A stretch of 13,798 nucleotides of DNA from an uncultured Clostridia bacterium (GCA_934277495.1 CAKQUI010000055.1:1-13798); one strand, 5' to 3'; shown: positions 1-7,399, numbered from the stretch's first letter. Translations and numbers: made by a program. The notes: a model not told the origin generated them from the letters alone.

Positions 1-8
1 GGTATATG

Positions 9-71
9 CTATTTTACTTTTGCATACTTTACTGAAGAGTTTTTACCGTTTATATATTTTTAGCCTGATTT
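9..71 (-). pseudogene. Remnant of the last FnIII strand, beyond two in-frame TAA codons
   Basis: Reading on in the same frame past the TAA at 72-74 gives K-S-G, a second TAA at 60-62, then KYINGKNSSVKYAKVK and a TAG at 9-11. This tail aligns with the real ends of the neighbouring unit (KVRAYVKVSGKYVYSSYSSARSAKAK in the next gene, split here only for reference) and with the end of FnIII unit 1 of the same protein. Both TAA codons sit where lysine (AAA) would be expected, one base change each. The remnant is therefore formerly coding and was lost by nonsense mutation. Confidence 0.75.
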
Positions 72-1547
72 TTAGTATGCACACACTTTGTAATAGTACT
101 TCTTGCCTTTTTTGAGGCTTTTATTCACATAGCTTGTGGTACTGCCTTTCGTCACGGTCTTTATGCACTTGTAGCCGCTGCTCTTCTTCGTCGAACGGTA
201 TATCTTGTAGCCTGTAGCACCGCTGACTTTGCCCCACTTCACTGTTATCTTTTTCTTTCCTGCAGTGAGTTTCAGTGACGGCGTCGCCGGTACAATTTTA
301 GCAGACACCACTGAAGAATATGCCCCCTGAATGTCCTTGCCGTTGTACGTCTTGTATGCACGTACCTTGTAGTAGTATGTGCTTCCTGTTGTCAGCGACT
401 TGTTTGTATACGATGTCGATGTGGTTTTACCGACAGACTTATATGTGCCTGTCTTTGACGTTGCTCTGCGCACTTCATATCCCGACGCTCCTGTAGTCTT
501 AGCCCATGTGAGCTTCACCGAGTTGTAGGATGAGCTCTGTGCTTTGAGGCTCTTCACAGCTGCCGGTGGAGTCTTCAGCTCCGCTATCTTTTTCTCAGCT
601 GCTGTCAGGTCGCTGTAGTTGGTTACATGTGCCTTGTCTTCATCGGAAAGTGCATCATAGGCGGACCTTGCTGCCTTTATTGTGTCTTCGCTCTTCAGCG
701 TTATATCGCTCCCGATGGCGTCTATTTTCTCCGATACTGCAACGGCAGCCTCAGACGGTCTGTCAGGATCATCCGGAATGAAGGTGATGTCGGTGATGTT
801 CTTGCATGACCAGTTGCCCAGGTTTATATCATTAGGGTTTCCATTTGCGATCTGCCCCTGAAAATTTCTGAGTGCATACAGTTCATCTGCATCTGCAGTA
901 AGTTTTCCAATATAGGTTTCTCCCTGATCATCCTGATATCCTGTTACTGACAGTGCTGCAGGTACTCTGTATCCATCGCAGCCTTCAGTGGATGTGTTAT
1001 ATTCATCTGCTTCCAGCCATCCCGGATAATAAAATCTCTCCTTGCCCCAGTAGCTGTCATATGTTTTGCCCGAAACTCCGAAACTTCCCGATTTCATTAC
1101 TATCTCGGTTTTACCTTTCATATCGATGCCGGTCTTATCGCTGACACGTTTTATAAGATCCTCCAGAAGTATTCCCTTTGTTACAACTCCGGCAACTCTG
1201 GGATCATTACCTCGTTTCACGCCTGAATATGCAAGTGCATATCCCTTGCCCAGTTTTTCCAGATATGCAGCAAGTTCAGGTGCAACCTCGCTGACAGACT
1301 CTTTTGTGGTGAACTTCCTGACGATGCCAAGCTCGCTGCCATCTACAGTATAGGTCTTGTTCTTCGAGTCATATTTCCACTGCTCCAGCTCCACGGTCTT
1401 TCCACTGCTGTCGACATAGTTTATGCTCACTGTTCCCGAAGCTGCATGTGATGTTAAGACTGTCGCAGGCATCAGGACCGCTGCCGTCATCACTATCATC
1501 AGCCACACAAGACCCCTTTTCAATCCCCTTGAAGCTCTGTGTATCAT
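72..1547 (-). CDS. Secreted fibronectin type III protein, C-terminally truncated
   Basis: A 491-residue exported protein. Residues 1-36 form a signal peptide: basic start, hydrophobic core, and a likely signal peptidase site after S-H-A. Residues 38-260 are a domain I cannot name; a G-(I/V)-x-L-x-D-L-(I/V) stretch near 125, a RFYYP motif at 171-175 and VPAAL at 195-199 recur in the neighbour gene. Residues 270-325 match the helical hairpin found in many clostridial surface proteins (I-x-x-IG, AR-x-AYDAL, VTNY-x-x-L-x-x-AE). Two FnIII units follow, about 328-418 and 421-491. The second stops at K-V-C-A-Y, before its last beta strand. No LPXTG anchor is visible in the protein or in the lost tail. 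An AGGAAG Shine-Dalgarno (SD) sits 6 nt before the start. The gene lies 18 nt after the upstream FnIII gene, so it is probably the second gene of that operon. A role in adhesion or surface binding is inference. Confidence 0.85.
   Translation of the reverse strand: MIHRASRGLKRGLVWLMIVMTAAVLMPATVLTSHAASGTVSINYVDSSGKTVELEQWKYDSKNKTYTVDGSELGIVRKFTTKESVSEVAPELAAYLEKLGKGYALAYSGVKRGNDPRVAGVVTKGILLEDLIKRVSDKTGIDMKGKTEIVMKSGSFGVSGKTYDSYWGKERFYYPGWLEADEYNTSTEGCDGYRVPAALSVTGYQDDQGETYIGKLTADADELYALRNFQGQIANGNPNDINLGNWSCKNITDITFIPDDPDRPSEAAVAVSEKIDAIGSDITLKSEDTIKAARSAYDALSDEDKAHVTNYSDLTAAEKKIAELKTPPAAVKSLKAQSSSYNSVKLTWAKTTGASGYEVRRATSKTGTYKSVGKTTSTSYTNKSLTTGSTYYYKVRAYKTYNGKDIQGAYSSVVSAKIVPATPSLKLTAGKKKITVKWGKVSGATGYKIYRSTKKSSGYKCIKTVTKGSTTSYVNKSLKKGKKYYYKVCAY
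163..202. repeat. 40-nt exact repeat, copy 1 (FnIII core)
   Basis: Forty bases identical to 1720-1759 in the neighbouring gene. It encodes the YRSTKKSSGYKCI segment of the last FnIII unit. Flanking bases differ at both ends. The identity reaches silent positions, which points to recent duplication or gene conversion between the two FnIII units. Confidence 0.9.
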
Positions 1548-1565
1548 AGTTTCTTCCTGATGCTG

Positions 1566-2450
1566 TTATTTTGCTTTTGCTGATCTCGCTGATGAATAGC
1601 TGCTGTAAACGTATTTACCGCTGACCTTCACATAGGCACGAACTTTGTAGTAATAGCGTTTTCCTTTTTTGATTTTCTTGTTCACCAGGCTCTTCGTGCT
1701 GCCTTTTTTCACAGTGGCGATGCACTTGTAGCCGCTGCTCTTCTTCGTCGAACGGTATACTTTATATCCTACAGCTCCATCTATCCTGTTCCATTTCACA
1801 GTCACCTTTTTCTTGCCTGCCTTAAGTTTCACCGTTGGTTTTGATGTTGTCAAGATTGGTTGACACATTGTATACGCACCATTCCTTGCAACATTCACAG
1901 CTTCCTCACGACTGAAATCAGACGACCCTATAGCCAGCAGTGCTGGAACTTCCTCCGCACCTGCTGTGACATTGCTGTCTACTCTGCTGAAGTCCAGCTG
2001 CTGCTGATCACCCCCCTGGATATCTGCAAGAGTAACCATGTTCGGATAAAAATACCTTTTCCCGAACAAAGTATCTGCCGAAAATGTAGCATATCTCTCA
2101 CCGTAGCTGTCTGCTGTACCCATATGGAAATAGTTCACTGAATCTATATCTACACCAGCATCATTTACGAGATCAGCAAGCTGTACACCCCAGGCATAAC
2201 ATATTCTCATGAAAAATCCACTGTCCAGTCCTGAATATGTCCATATCGTGCCGTCCGACATCCTGCACATATCCGTATAACTGTAGTTCTGTATCTCATA
2301 ATACGGACCTCCGTAAAATCCCACCTTAACAGCCAGCGAATCTGAAGCTGCATCAGCTTCGTCACTTGTAATACAATATACTGCAACACAGCACATTGCC
2401 ATTGCCGTTATGGTAAGAACAGATATTATTTTTTTCATGAATGATTTCAT
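1566..2450 (-). CDS. Secreted protein with one C-terminal fibronectin type III domain
   Basis: A 294-residue exported protein. Residues 1-35 are a signal peptide, with likely cleavage after A-D-A. Residues 38-200 are a domain I cannot name, with an AWGV-x-LADLV-x-x-AGVD stretch at 86-101, RYFYP at 132-136 and VPALLAI at 168-174. The same landmarks occur in the downstream gene, so the two share this module. The layout faintly recalls the molybdopterin-binding oxidoreductase fold, but I see no cofactor-binding signature and do not claim it. Residues 204-294 are a complete FnIII unit ending in SSARSAKAK. An AAGGAG SD lies 9 nt before the ATG. It is first in a two-gene operon, with 18 nt to the next start. 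A surface or extracellular binding role is inferred from the architecture only. Confidence 0.85.
   Translation of the reverse strand: MKSFMKKIISVLTITAMAMCCVAVYCITSDEADAASDSLAVKVGFYGGPYYEIQNYSYTDMCRMSDGTIWTYSGLDSGFFMRICYAWGVQLADLVNDAGVDIDSVNYFHMGTADSYGERYATFSADTLFGKRYFYPNMVTLADIQGGDQQQLDFSRVDSNVTAGAEEVPALLAIGSSDFSREEAVNVARNGAYTMCQPILTTSKPTVKLKAGKKKVTVKWNRIDGAVGYKVYRSTKKSSGYKCIATVKKGSTKSLVNKKIKKGKRYYYKVRAYVKVSGKYVYSSYSSARSAKAK
1720..1759. repeat. 40-nt exact repeat, copy 2 (FnIII core)
   Basis: Second copy of the 40-base identity with 163-202, inside the single FnIII unit of the upstream gene. It lies in the same orientation and the same reading frame as copy 1. Confidence 0.9.
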
Positions 2451-2477
2451 TGTATGAAGCTCCTTAATAATCCCACA

Positions 2478-2506
2478 ATTATATTTATGTTGCCATTTTC
2501 TCTACA
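2478..2506 (-). promoter_or_regulatory. Likely promoter of the secreted FnIII operon
   Basis: On the minus strand a perfect TATAAT (2483-2478) is preceded, at 17 bp, by a weak -35, TGTAGA (2506-2501, 3 of 6 matches). Transcription would start near 2471 and give a leader of about 20 nt that carries the AAGGAG SD. The weak -35 leaves room for an activator. Confidence 0.45.
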
Positions 2507-2514
2507 TCAGAACG

Positions 2515-2528
2515 GTTGTTAAAACAAC
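2515..2528. repeat. Palindrome upstream of the FnIII operon promoter
   Basis: GTTGTT and AACAAC arms around a 2-bp centre, 9 bp upstream of the putative -35. A further GTTGTT half-site lies at 2545-2550. It could be an operator. The rest of the 2529-2724 spacer shows nothing else I can support. Confidence 0.35.
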
Positions 2529-2724
2529 ATCTTTGTTACTAAAAGTTGTTATGCAAACTTTTTATATCCACTGAATCAAAATCAAGCAAACTAATACAAT
2601 AAAGTCCTCTGATTTATACAGTGACCTATACTATTGCTGGAATATTTCCACAAAGCTGAAAGGCAAAAGACACTTCTCCAGATATTTTCACATAAAGTTT
2701 TCGTTGATATTTCCTGTCAAACAA

Positions 2725-2767
2725 AAATGCCGCTAAAACCCTGAAACATAAGGTTTTAACGGCATTT
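2725..2767 (-). terminator. Intrinsic terminator after the left NhaC gene
   Basis: A long hairpin: AAATGCCG pairs with CGGCATTT and, after one mismatch, TAAAACC pairs with GGTTTTA, with a loop of about 10 nt. On the minus strand the stem runs into a T-rich tract just after the NhaC-type gene that ends at 2801. T-runs also follow on the plus side, so it may work both ways, but only the minus-strand operon needs it. Confidence 0.8.
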
Positions 2768-2800
2768 AAGAAATTTTTCGTTTTTTATATGTATTTTATG

Positions 2801-4177
2801 CTACATAGCAAATCCTACAACCAGATAGCATATCACTGTCGCTACTCCGGCTATCGCTGCATACGGCAGTGTCGTCGTCATGAGGTCGAGACTCTTGATC
2901 TGACAACCCTGTGCACACATGATGACTCCGTCTCCGTAGAGGCATGTGTTGCTTCCGAAAGCAGCTCCTGAGAATACTGCTGCTGATGTAACGATCGGAT
3001 CTACGCCCATTGCATTTGAAAGCGGGATAACGATAGGTATGATGATAGCCGCCAGATCCCAGAAGCATCCTGTAGCGTATGCATATATACCGCATACGAT
3101 AAATACTACTGCAGGCAGGAATCCGCCTTTCATAACAGGCTCTGTAACTGAGATAACGTAGTTGGCCAGTCCCAGCTCGATGTTTGCATTCTGCACTGAG
3201 AAAGCCAGTACTGACAGTATGAATACGAATCCCATTGACATAACGCCGTCAAAGCATGCTGTCAGAAGATCCTTGAAGCTCATTTTCTTTTCAAGGAAGT
3301 ACATAGCGAATGCTACGATAACGCCTGATGCTGATCCCTTCAGCACGTCTGTCAGCAGAGCTACAACGATCATGACGATGAGCGGCAGGAGGAAGTTCCA
3401 CGGATGAGCTTTCTTGCCTTCTTCCGGTTCACTGTTCATTTCGTTCTTTACACTTGCAACCAGTTCAGGATCAGTTCCTTCAGGGAATACATCGCCCAGC
3501 GTCTCATAACGTTCGTAAGCCTTTTTCATTGGTCCGATCTTCGGGATCACTCCAATGATCTGAAGGATACATATGATAACTGCGAACCACGCATAGAATG
3601 CCAGCGGCAGACCGTGTATGTATGCAGCCATCGAAGATCCGTTGATCTTGACGCCCTGGTCTCCCATCAGTGTTGCAAAATATACAGCCCATGATGAAAG
3701 CGGTATCAGCAGGCAGACCGGCGCTGCCACTGTGTTTACAACATAAGCCAGCTGCTGTCTGGGGATACCAAGTCTGTCTGTGATACCTTTCATAGTAGTA
3801 CCTACAGCCAGATTGTTGAGGTAGTCGTCGATGAATATCACGACACCCAGGATGAATGTACCGAACAGTGCAGTTTTCTTTGTTTTGATGAACTTGCCTG
3901 CCCAGTATCCGAAATCAGTTACAGCGCCTGTTTTCTCATACAGCATTATCAGTATTCCGAACAGAGCGATAACCACCAGCAGCCACTGAAGTGACTCGTT
4001 TGTGAATGCGGCGTAGATATTGTCAAAGAACGATCCCGCAAAACCTTTAGGTCCTTTGCCAAGAAGCATCGCTGCCATTGCCAGACCGCATGTCATAGCA
4101 AACAGCGTACGCTTTGTGGTAACAGCGATAACGAGTATCGTCACTACCGGGAGCACACATAATATTCCATACTCCAT
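2801..4177 (-). CDS. NhaC-family membrane transporter (left paralog)
   Basis: A 458-residue polytopic inner-membrane protein of the NhaC ion-transporter superfamily. About 10-12 hydrophobic segments are visible. The hallmark DDYLN lies at 117-121 and is followed by a conserved loop (GIPRQQLAYVVNT). A soluble, acidic loop (PEGTDPELVASVK, EPEEGKKAH) divides the two halves. I chose the MEYGIL start because it has AGGAG 10 nt upstream (4188-4192) and matches the MEYGII start of the right-hand paralog; an in-frame ATG at 4223-4225 would add 16 residues. The gene follows the amidohydrolase by 79 nt and is probably cotranscribed. NhaC proteins are classically Na+/H+ antiporters, but family members paired with catabolic enzymes may move organic solutes. 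Import of the hydrolase substrate or export of its product is inference. Confidence 0.88.
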   Translation of the reverse strand: MEYGILCVLPVVTILVIAVTTKRTLFAMTCGLAMAAMLLGKGPKGFAGSFFDNIYAAFTNESLQWLLVVIALFGILIMLYEKTGAVTDFGYWAGKFIKTKKTALFGTFILGVVIFIDDYLNNLAVGTTMKGITDRLGIPRQQLAYVVNTVAAPVCLLIPLSSWAVYFATLMGDQGVKINGSSMAAYIHGLPLAFYAWFAVIICILQIIGVIPKIGPMKKAYERYETLGDVFPEGTDPELVASVKNEMNSEPEEGKKAHPWNFLLPLIVMIVVALLTDVLKGSASGVIVAFAMYFLEKKMSFKDLLTACFDGVMSMGFVFILSVLAFSVQNANIELGLANYVISVTEPVMKGGFLPAVVFIVCGIYAYATGCFWDLAAIIIPIVIPLSNAMGVDPIVTSAAVFSGAAFGSNTCLYGDGVIMCAQGCQIKSLDLMTTTLPYAAIAGVATVICYLVVGFAM

Positions 4178-4256
4178 GATATAAGTTCTCCTCTCTTGAA
4201 ATAATAATGAATAATATTTTAGCAAAAATGCTATTGACGTTTGTTGATGTGCAGTC

Positions 4257-5891
4257 CTACTGCTTGTCCTCGTATACGATGCGCCCGTCCATCATAGTAA
4301 GGACTGCTTCTCTGTTCAGGAGCTTTTCAGGTGCTTCGTCGAAAACTCTGCCGTTTATTACAGCTATGTCTGCCAGCTTGCCGGCTTCCAGAGAACCTGT
4401 CTCCTTTTCGGCTCCCATGCCGTATGCACCCATATATGTATAACCATGCAGAGCCTGGAAGATGTCTATCTTTTCACTGGTGTCGGCGCCTATCTCGTTT
4501 CCTTCAAGATCCAGTCTTGTAACTGCTACATATATATTGTGGAACGGATTTATCTCCACGATAGGGAAGTCAGTGCTCAGTGACACGTTAGCTCCTGCAT
4601 CGTAAAGCGACTTCAGCGGATGGCTCCTGTGCCATCTTCTCTCGCCCAGTGCGTCTACCATGAACTTCTCTGTGCAGAGATAGTAGTGTGCAGGCTGTTT
4701 ATTTGCCATAACATCCAGTTCTGCGAACCTCTCGAAATCTCCGTCTTCCACCAGCTCGATATGTTCGATACCGTTTCTGAGACCGTGTCTGCCATTGGCT
4801 TTGATGGACGCTTCGAATGCGTTCAGAGCCATCCTTGTGCTGCCGTCGCCTGTGCAGTGTATCCTTACCGGATACCCTTCAGCGTTGGCTTTTGTTATGA
4901 TATCGCTAAGAGCTTCCTGTGTGAATATCGGCGCAGCGTTGAACTGCGGATCTTCAGGCTTGTCGTTGTACGGTGCGTTGAGCACTCCTGTATGAGCGTC
5001 TATAACTCCGTCGCCGTATGCTTTCAGACCCGGCATGATGACATAACCGTCGCTGTATTCTTCCATCAGCTCCTTCGCACGGCTGAAATCACCGGTCTTG
5101 CCTATGGACGGATATACATACATCCTGACGTCCAGATCGCCTGCCTGCTCCATTTCTCTGTAAAGCACAAATCCCTTCGGCTCTTTTTCGATCTCAAGTT
5201 CGTTGGAAACATCTCCGGCAGCTGTTATGCCGTATCTGCTGTAAATACCCAGCGAATGTTTTATCAGCTTCTTTGCCTGAGTCTTGTCTATATTCAGCAG
5301 CATGAAGAATACCGGATCTGAACCCATATGATACAGCATACCTGTGAGTTCGCCGTTTTCGTCTTTCTTCACGTATATCTCTTTTTCTTTCGTTATGCTT
5401 TCTTTAGTGTATCCGAACATCTCCAGCGCCTTGGAGTTGACCCAGCAGAGCCATCCGTCGGCTGTGCTCAGACAGATAGGTATCTCTGTGGACACCTCGT
5501 CCAGCATTTCCTTGCGAGGGAATTCCTTGTTGTCCCATGCGGATACCATCCAGCCGGAAGCTACCAGCAGACTCGTCTCAGGATTTCTTTCGAGGAAATC
5601 CTTTACCATGGCCACACATTCCTCTGCAGACTTCGTACCTTCCAGATTCAGGTCATTGTCATGCATCATAGCGCCCATAGTGATATGTACATGGTTGTCG
5701 ATGAGTCCCGGCATGATGAGCTTGTCTCTGTATTCGTAAACCTCTGTCTCATCACCTATATAGTTTCCGATCTCGTCATCGCCTGCCACAGCTATGATCC
5801 TGTTTCCTGAAACAGCAACTCCGCCGCTGATGATGTTGTTATCGACACCAGTGTATATGACATTGCTTTTTAAAACTTTATCTGCTATCAT
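4257..5891 (-). CDS. Amidohydrolase, YtcJ/amidohydrolase-3 type (left paralog)
   Basis: A 544-residue cytoplasmic metal-dependent hydrolase. The N-terminal small beta domain contains ISGGVAVSGNRIIAV. The metal-binding HVH lies at about 67-69, after LIMPGLIDN. Further conserved segments are KAYGDGVIDAHTGVL, the HCTGDG motif, EHIEL, and the late aspartate in STDFP. This set is typical of amidohydrolase family 3, whose members include N-substituted formamide deformylase and YtcJ-like proteins. The substrate cannot be read from sequence. I prefer the start MIADKV: GGAGG (5900-5904) lies 8 nt before it, while the ATG five codons upstream overlaps that SD and has none of its own. It is first in an operon with the NhaC-type gene. 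A paralog of similar length lies at 8796-10412. Confidence 0.88.
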   Translation of the reverse strand: MIADKVLKSNVIYTGVDNNIISGGVAVSGNRIIAVAGDDEIGNYIGDETEVYEYRDKLIMPGLIDNHVHITMGAMMHDNDLNLEGTKSAEECVAMVKDFLERNPETSLLVASGWMVSAWDNKEFPRKEMLDEVSTEIPICLSTADGWLCWVNSKALEMFGYTKESITKEKEIYVKKDENGELTGMLYHMGSDPVFFMLLNIDKTQAKKLIKHSLGIYSRYGITAAGDVSNELEIEKEPKGFVLYREMEQAGDLDVRMYVYPSIGKTGDFSRAKELMEEYSDGYVIMPGLKAYGDGVIDAHTGVLNAPYNDKPEDPQFNAAPIFTQEALSDIITKANAEGYPVRIHCTGDGSTRMALNAFEASIKANGRHGLRNGIEHIELVEDGDFERFAELDVMANKQPAHYYLCTEKFMVDALGERRWHRSHPLKSLYDAGANVSLSTDFPIVEINPFHNIYVAVTRLDLEGNEIGADTSEKIDIFQALHGYTYMGAYGMGAEKETGSLEAGKLADIAVINGRVFDEAPEKLLNREAVLTMMDGRIVYEDKQ

Positions 5892-5899
5892 TTCCTGTT

Positions 5900-5904
5900 C
5901 CTCC
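5900..5904 (-). promoter_or_regulatory. SD that decides the amidohydrolase start
   Basis: GGAGG on the minus strand, 8 nt before the ATG at 5891 and overlapping the in-frame ATG at 5906. The right-hand paralog has the same arrangement (GGAGG at 8783-8787, ATG at 8796), which supports the shorter start in both genes. Confidence 0.7.
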
Positions 5905-5956
5905 ATCTGGATTTCTTTATCTGGCCTGCATTTACATGTACAGGCACAACAAATTA

Positions 5957-5984
5957 ATTATATATCAGCACGCAAAAAAATCAA
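5957..5984 (-). promoter_or_regulatory. Likely promoter of the left amidohydrolase-NhaC operon
   Basis: On the minus strand TTGATT (5984-5979) and a perfect TATAAT (5962-5957) are spaced 16 bp apart. The leader would be about 60 nt. The region upstream (6010-6210) is AT-rich and I see no gene in it. Confidence 0.5.
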
Positions 5985-6210
5985 CAGATCAACTGTCTTT
6001 TTTTTGCATTTTTTCTTTTATTTTAAATAATAGCCTGATAATTCTAAATCGAGTCTCAAGGTGTATTATTGTAACAATTGACTGGATTTATGTATTATTT
6101 AGCAGCATTACAACACCATACAGGGACCGTGCAGGTATCGTCCTAAGATGATAAAGCATACTTCCCGTATCAGAAAGACCATTTGTCACACTACTTAAAC
6201 TCAAAACTAT

Positions 6211-6235
6211 GCCGATATACCGAAAATATACCGGC
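6211..6235 (-). other. Second hairpin downstream of the LuxR gene
   Basis: Nine-bp arms, 6211-6219 and 6227-6235, with a 7-nt loop. One position pairs only as G-U in minus-strand RNA and is an A-C mismatch in plus-strand RNA, so the structure fits a minus transcript. The tail after it is only weakly T-rich (ATAGTTTTG). It could be a backup terminator or a 3'-end stabiliser. Confidence 0.4.
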
Positions 6236-6260
6236 TGGTATTTTATATACAAAAACCACA

Positions 6261-6296
6261 AAAGCGACACCTGCATAAATCCGCAGATATCGCTTT
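6261..6296 (-). terminator. Intrinsic terminator after the LuxR-type gene
   Basis: Fourteen-bp arms, 6261-6274 and 6283-6296, with an 8-nt loop. Two positions are G-U pairs in minus-strand RNA but A-C mismatches in plus-strand RNA, so the hairpin is built for the minus transcript. A T-rich tract (TTTTGTGGTTTTTG) follows. It lies about 110 nt after the LuxR stop codon. Confidence 0.75.
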
Positions 6297-6405
6297 TTCA
6301 TTCAGTTTTTTCTGTCGATGACCATGCTGCTTATCCTGCAGGTTCCATCCTGTGCTGCCGGATTTTACCCTTCATGCCACCGATCCATAACTCTTTATGC
6401 CTTTG

Positions 6406-7152
6406 TCATTTCAGCAGTTTCAGCATCTCTCTCCAGCTGTTTATGCCCAGTTTCTTATATATGTTCAGGGTGTGCTTTTTGAGGGTGTTCTGGCTGATGC
6501 AAAGACTGCTGCATATGTCTTCCTTTGATATGCCGTCCAGCAGCAGGTATGCGATCTCAGTTTCACGCTGAGTCAGACCATATCTGCTTTTCAGCTCCTC
6601 TCCTGCAGGGTAGGCCTGTCTTCTGTCTCTGAGATTTTCCAGCATCACGCTGAGCCTGAATCCCAGATGGCCTTTCAGTATATCCAGCGCAAGTACGTCT
6701 TCATCGCCGAAATCACCTGCCTCAGGTTTCCTGAAAAGATTGATGCATCCCAGGAAACGACCTTCGTGGATTATAGTCATTATAACTGAATAATGTATTC
6801 CTGCAGGGGCGAACATCTGCTGATAAAACGGCGTGTTGACTCTCACCTCGTCGTTCATCAGGTCAGTTTCACGGTATACTCCTGCCTGGGGAGCTGCAAA
6901 AGTCCATCTCGTATAATCGAGTTTCTGGAAATGATCCAGATAAAGCTGCCATCTGTCCTCCTCAAGTCCTATCCCTACAGGCCTTGACAGCTCGTAGGGA
7001 CTTTCCGGCGACGCCAGATAGAATGTCAGTATATCCGAAGGTATCAGATACTGCAGCATCTCCAGAACCGATTTTCTCATCTCGTCACAGTTTTCTATCG
7101 TATGTACCTTGTATATTATGTCATTCAGCAGCATGACATTGCTTTTTTCCAT
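6406..7152 (-). CDS. LuxR-type transcriptional regulator with a GAF-like N-terminal domain
   Basis: A 248-residue DNA-binding regulator. Residues 190-248 form a LuxR C-terminal helix-turn-helix: LTQRETEIAYLLLDG, then SKEDICSSLCISQNTLKKH with the recognition helix, and IYKKLGI. Residues 10-165 look like a GAF-type small-molecule sensor, with a mid-domain FLGCINLFR strand; there is no receiver domain and no autoinducer-binding signature that I recognise. The start at 7152 is chosen because AAAGGAG (7161-7167) lies 8 nt upstream and no other in-frame ATG has a comparable site; an ATG at 7200 would add 16 residues. The gene lies between the two transporter-hydrolase pairs and is divergent from the right one, whose promoter region carries repeated sites. 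It is the likely local regulator, with a ligand related to the hydrolase substrate (inference). Confidence 0.85.
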   Translation of the reverse strand: MEKSNVMLLNDIIYKVHTIENCDEMRKSVLEMLQYLIPSDILTFYLASPESPYELSRPVGIGLEEDRWQLYLDHFQKLDYTRWTFAAPQAGVYRETDLMNDEVRVNTPFYQQMFAPAGIHYSVIMTIIHEGRFLGCINLFRKPEAGDFGDEDVLALDILKGHLGFRLSVMLENLRDRRQAYPAGEELKSRYGLTQRETEIAYLLLDGISKEDICSSLCISQNTLKKHTLNIYKKLGINSWREMLKLLK

Positions 7153-7214
7153 AAACAGCACTCCTTTGTTTCTGACTACACTTAAACTTCTGACTTTCAT
7201 AACTTCTTTAGGTG

Positions 7215-7242
7215 ATTATACACCTTTTTGACCATATCTCCA
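7215..7242 (-). promoter_or_regulatory. Candidate promoter of the LuxR-type gene
   Basis: On the minus strand TGGAGA (7242-7237, 4 of 6 matches) and a perfect TATAAT (7220-7215) are 16 bp apart. The -10 lies inside an AGGTG/CACCT inverted repeat (7210-7225). That would suit repression or autoregulation. A second TATAAT on the minus strand at 7264-7259 has no convincing -35. Confidence 0.4.
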
Positions 7243-7274
7243 CTACTCCTTATGGATTATTATAATAGTCTTTT

Positions 7275-7310
7275 GTGATTATTATGATAATTCATAGTTA
7301 TAATAATCAC
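7275..7310. promoter_or_regulatory. Operator-like inverted repeat in the LuxR/NhaC divergent spacer
   Basis: GTGATTATTAT (7275-7285) and its exact reverse complement ATAATAATCAC (7300-7310) are separated by 14 bp. Related half-sites in direct orientation occur at 7255-7263 (GATTATTAT) and 7212-7219 (GTGATTAT). The repeat ends just upstream of a candidate -35 for the right-hand NhaC gene and is centred about 60 bp before the predicted start point, a usual activator position. LuxR-type binding here is inference. Confidence 0.55.
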
Positions 7311-7316
7311 TCTGTT

Positions 7317-7346
7317 TTGTAATTTCTTAATTTTCAGTTTTATTAT
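7317..7346 (+). promoter_or_regulatory. Candidate promoter of the right NhaC-amidohydrolase operon
   Basis: TTGTAA (7317-7322) and TATTAT (7341-7346) with an 18-bp spacer. An alternative is TTGAAG (7350-7355) with CATATT (7373-7378) at 17 bp. Both are weak, which fits a promoter that needs an activator. Confidence 0.3.
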
Positions 7347-7399
7347 ATATTGAAGGCGTACTTAAATTATATCATATTACTAACTTAAAGGAGGCAAAC

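Noticed and set aside
60..74. Recoding of TAA as lysine to restore the FnIII tail
   Set aside because: TAA is used as a normal stop, for example by the neighbouring FnIII gene, so two nonsense mutations are the simpler explanation.
2529..2724. Possible RNA gene or small ORF in the spacer after the left NhaC terminator
   Set aside because: No tRNA-like fold, no SD-led frame and no stable structure found by eye apart from the listed palindrome and half-site.
4220..4233. TAGCA/TGCTA hairpin between the left amidohydrolase and NhaC genes
   Set aside because: Only 5 bp with a 4-nt loop and no T-run after it on the minus strand; not a terminator.
4620..5810. Plus-strand open frames of 233 and 160 codons
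   Set aside because: They lie antisense to the left amidohydrolase, whose frame has complete family motifs. No SD and no recognisable domain.
6088..6276. Minus-strand 62-codon frame in the LuxR-hydrolase spacer
   Set aside because: Its start falls inside the terminator hairpin, it has no convincing SD, and it overlaps a second hairpin.
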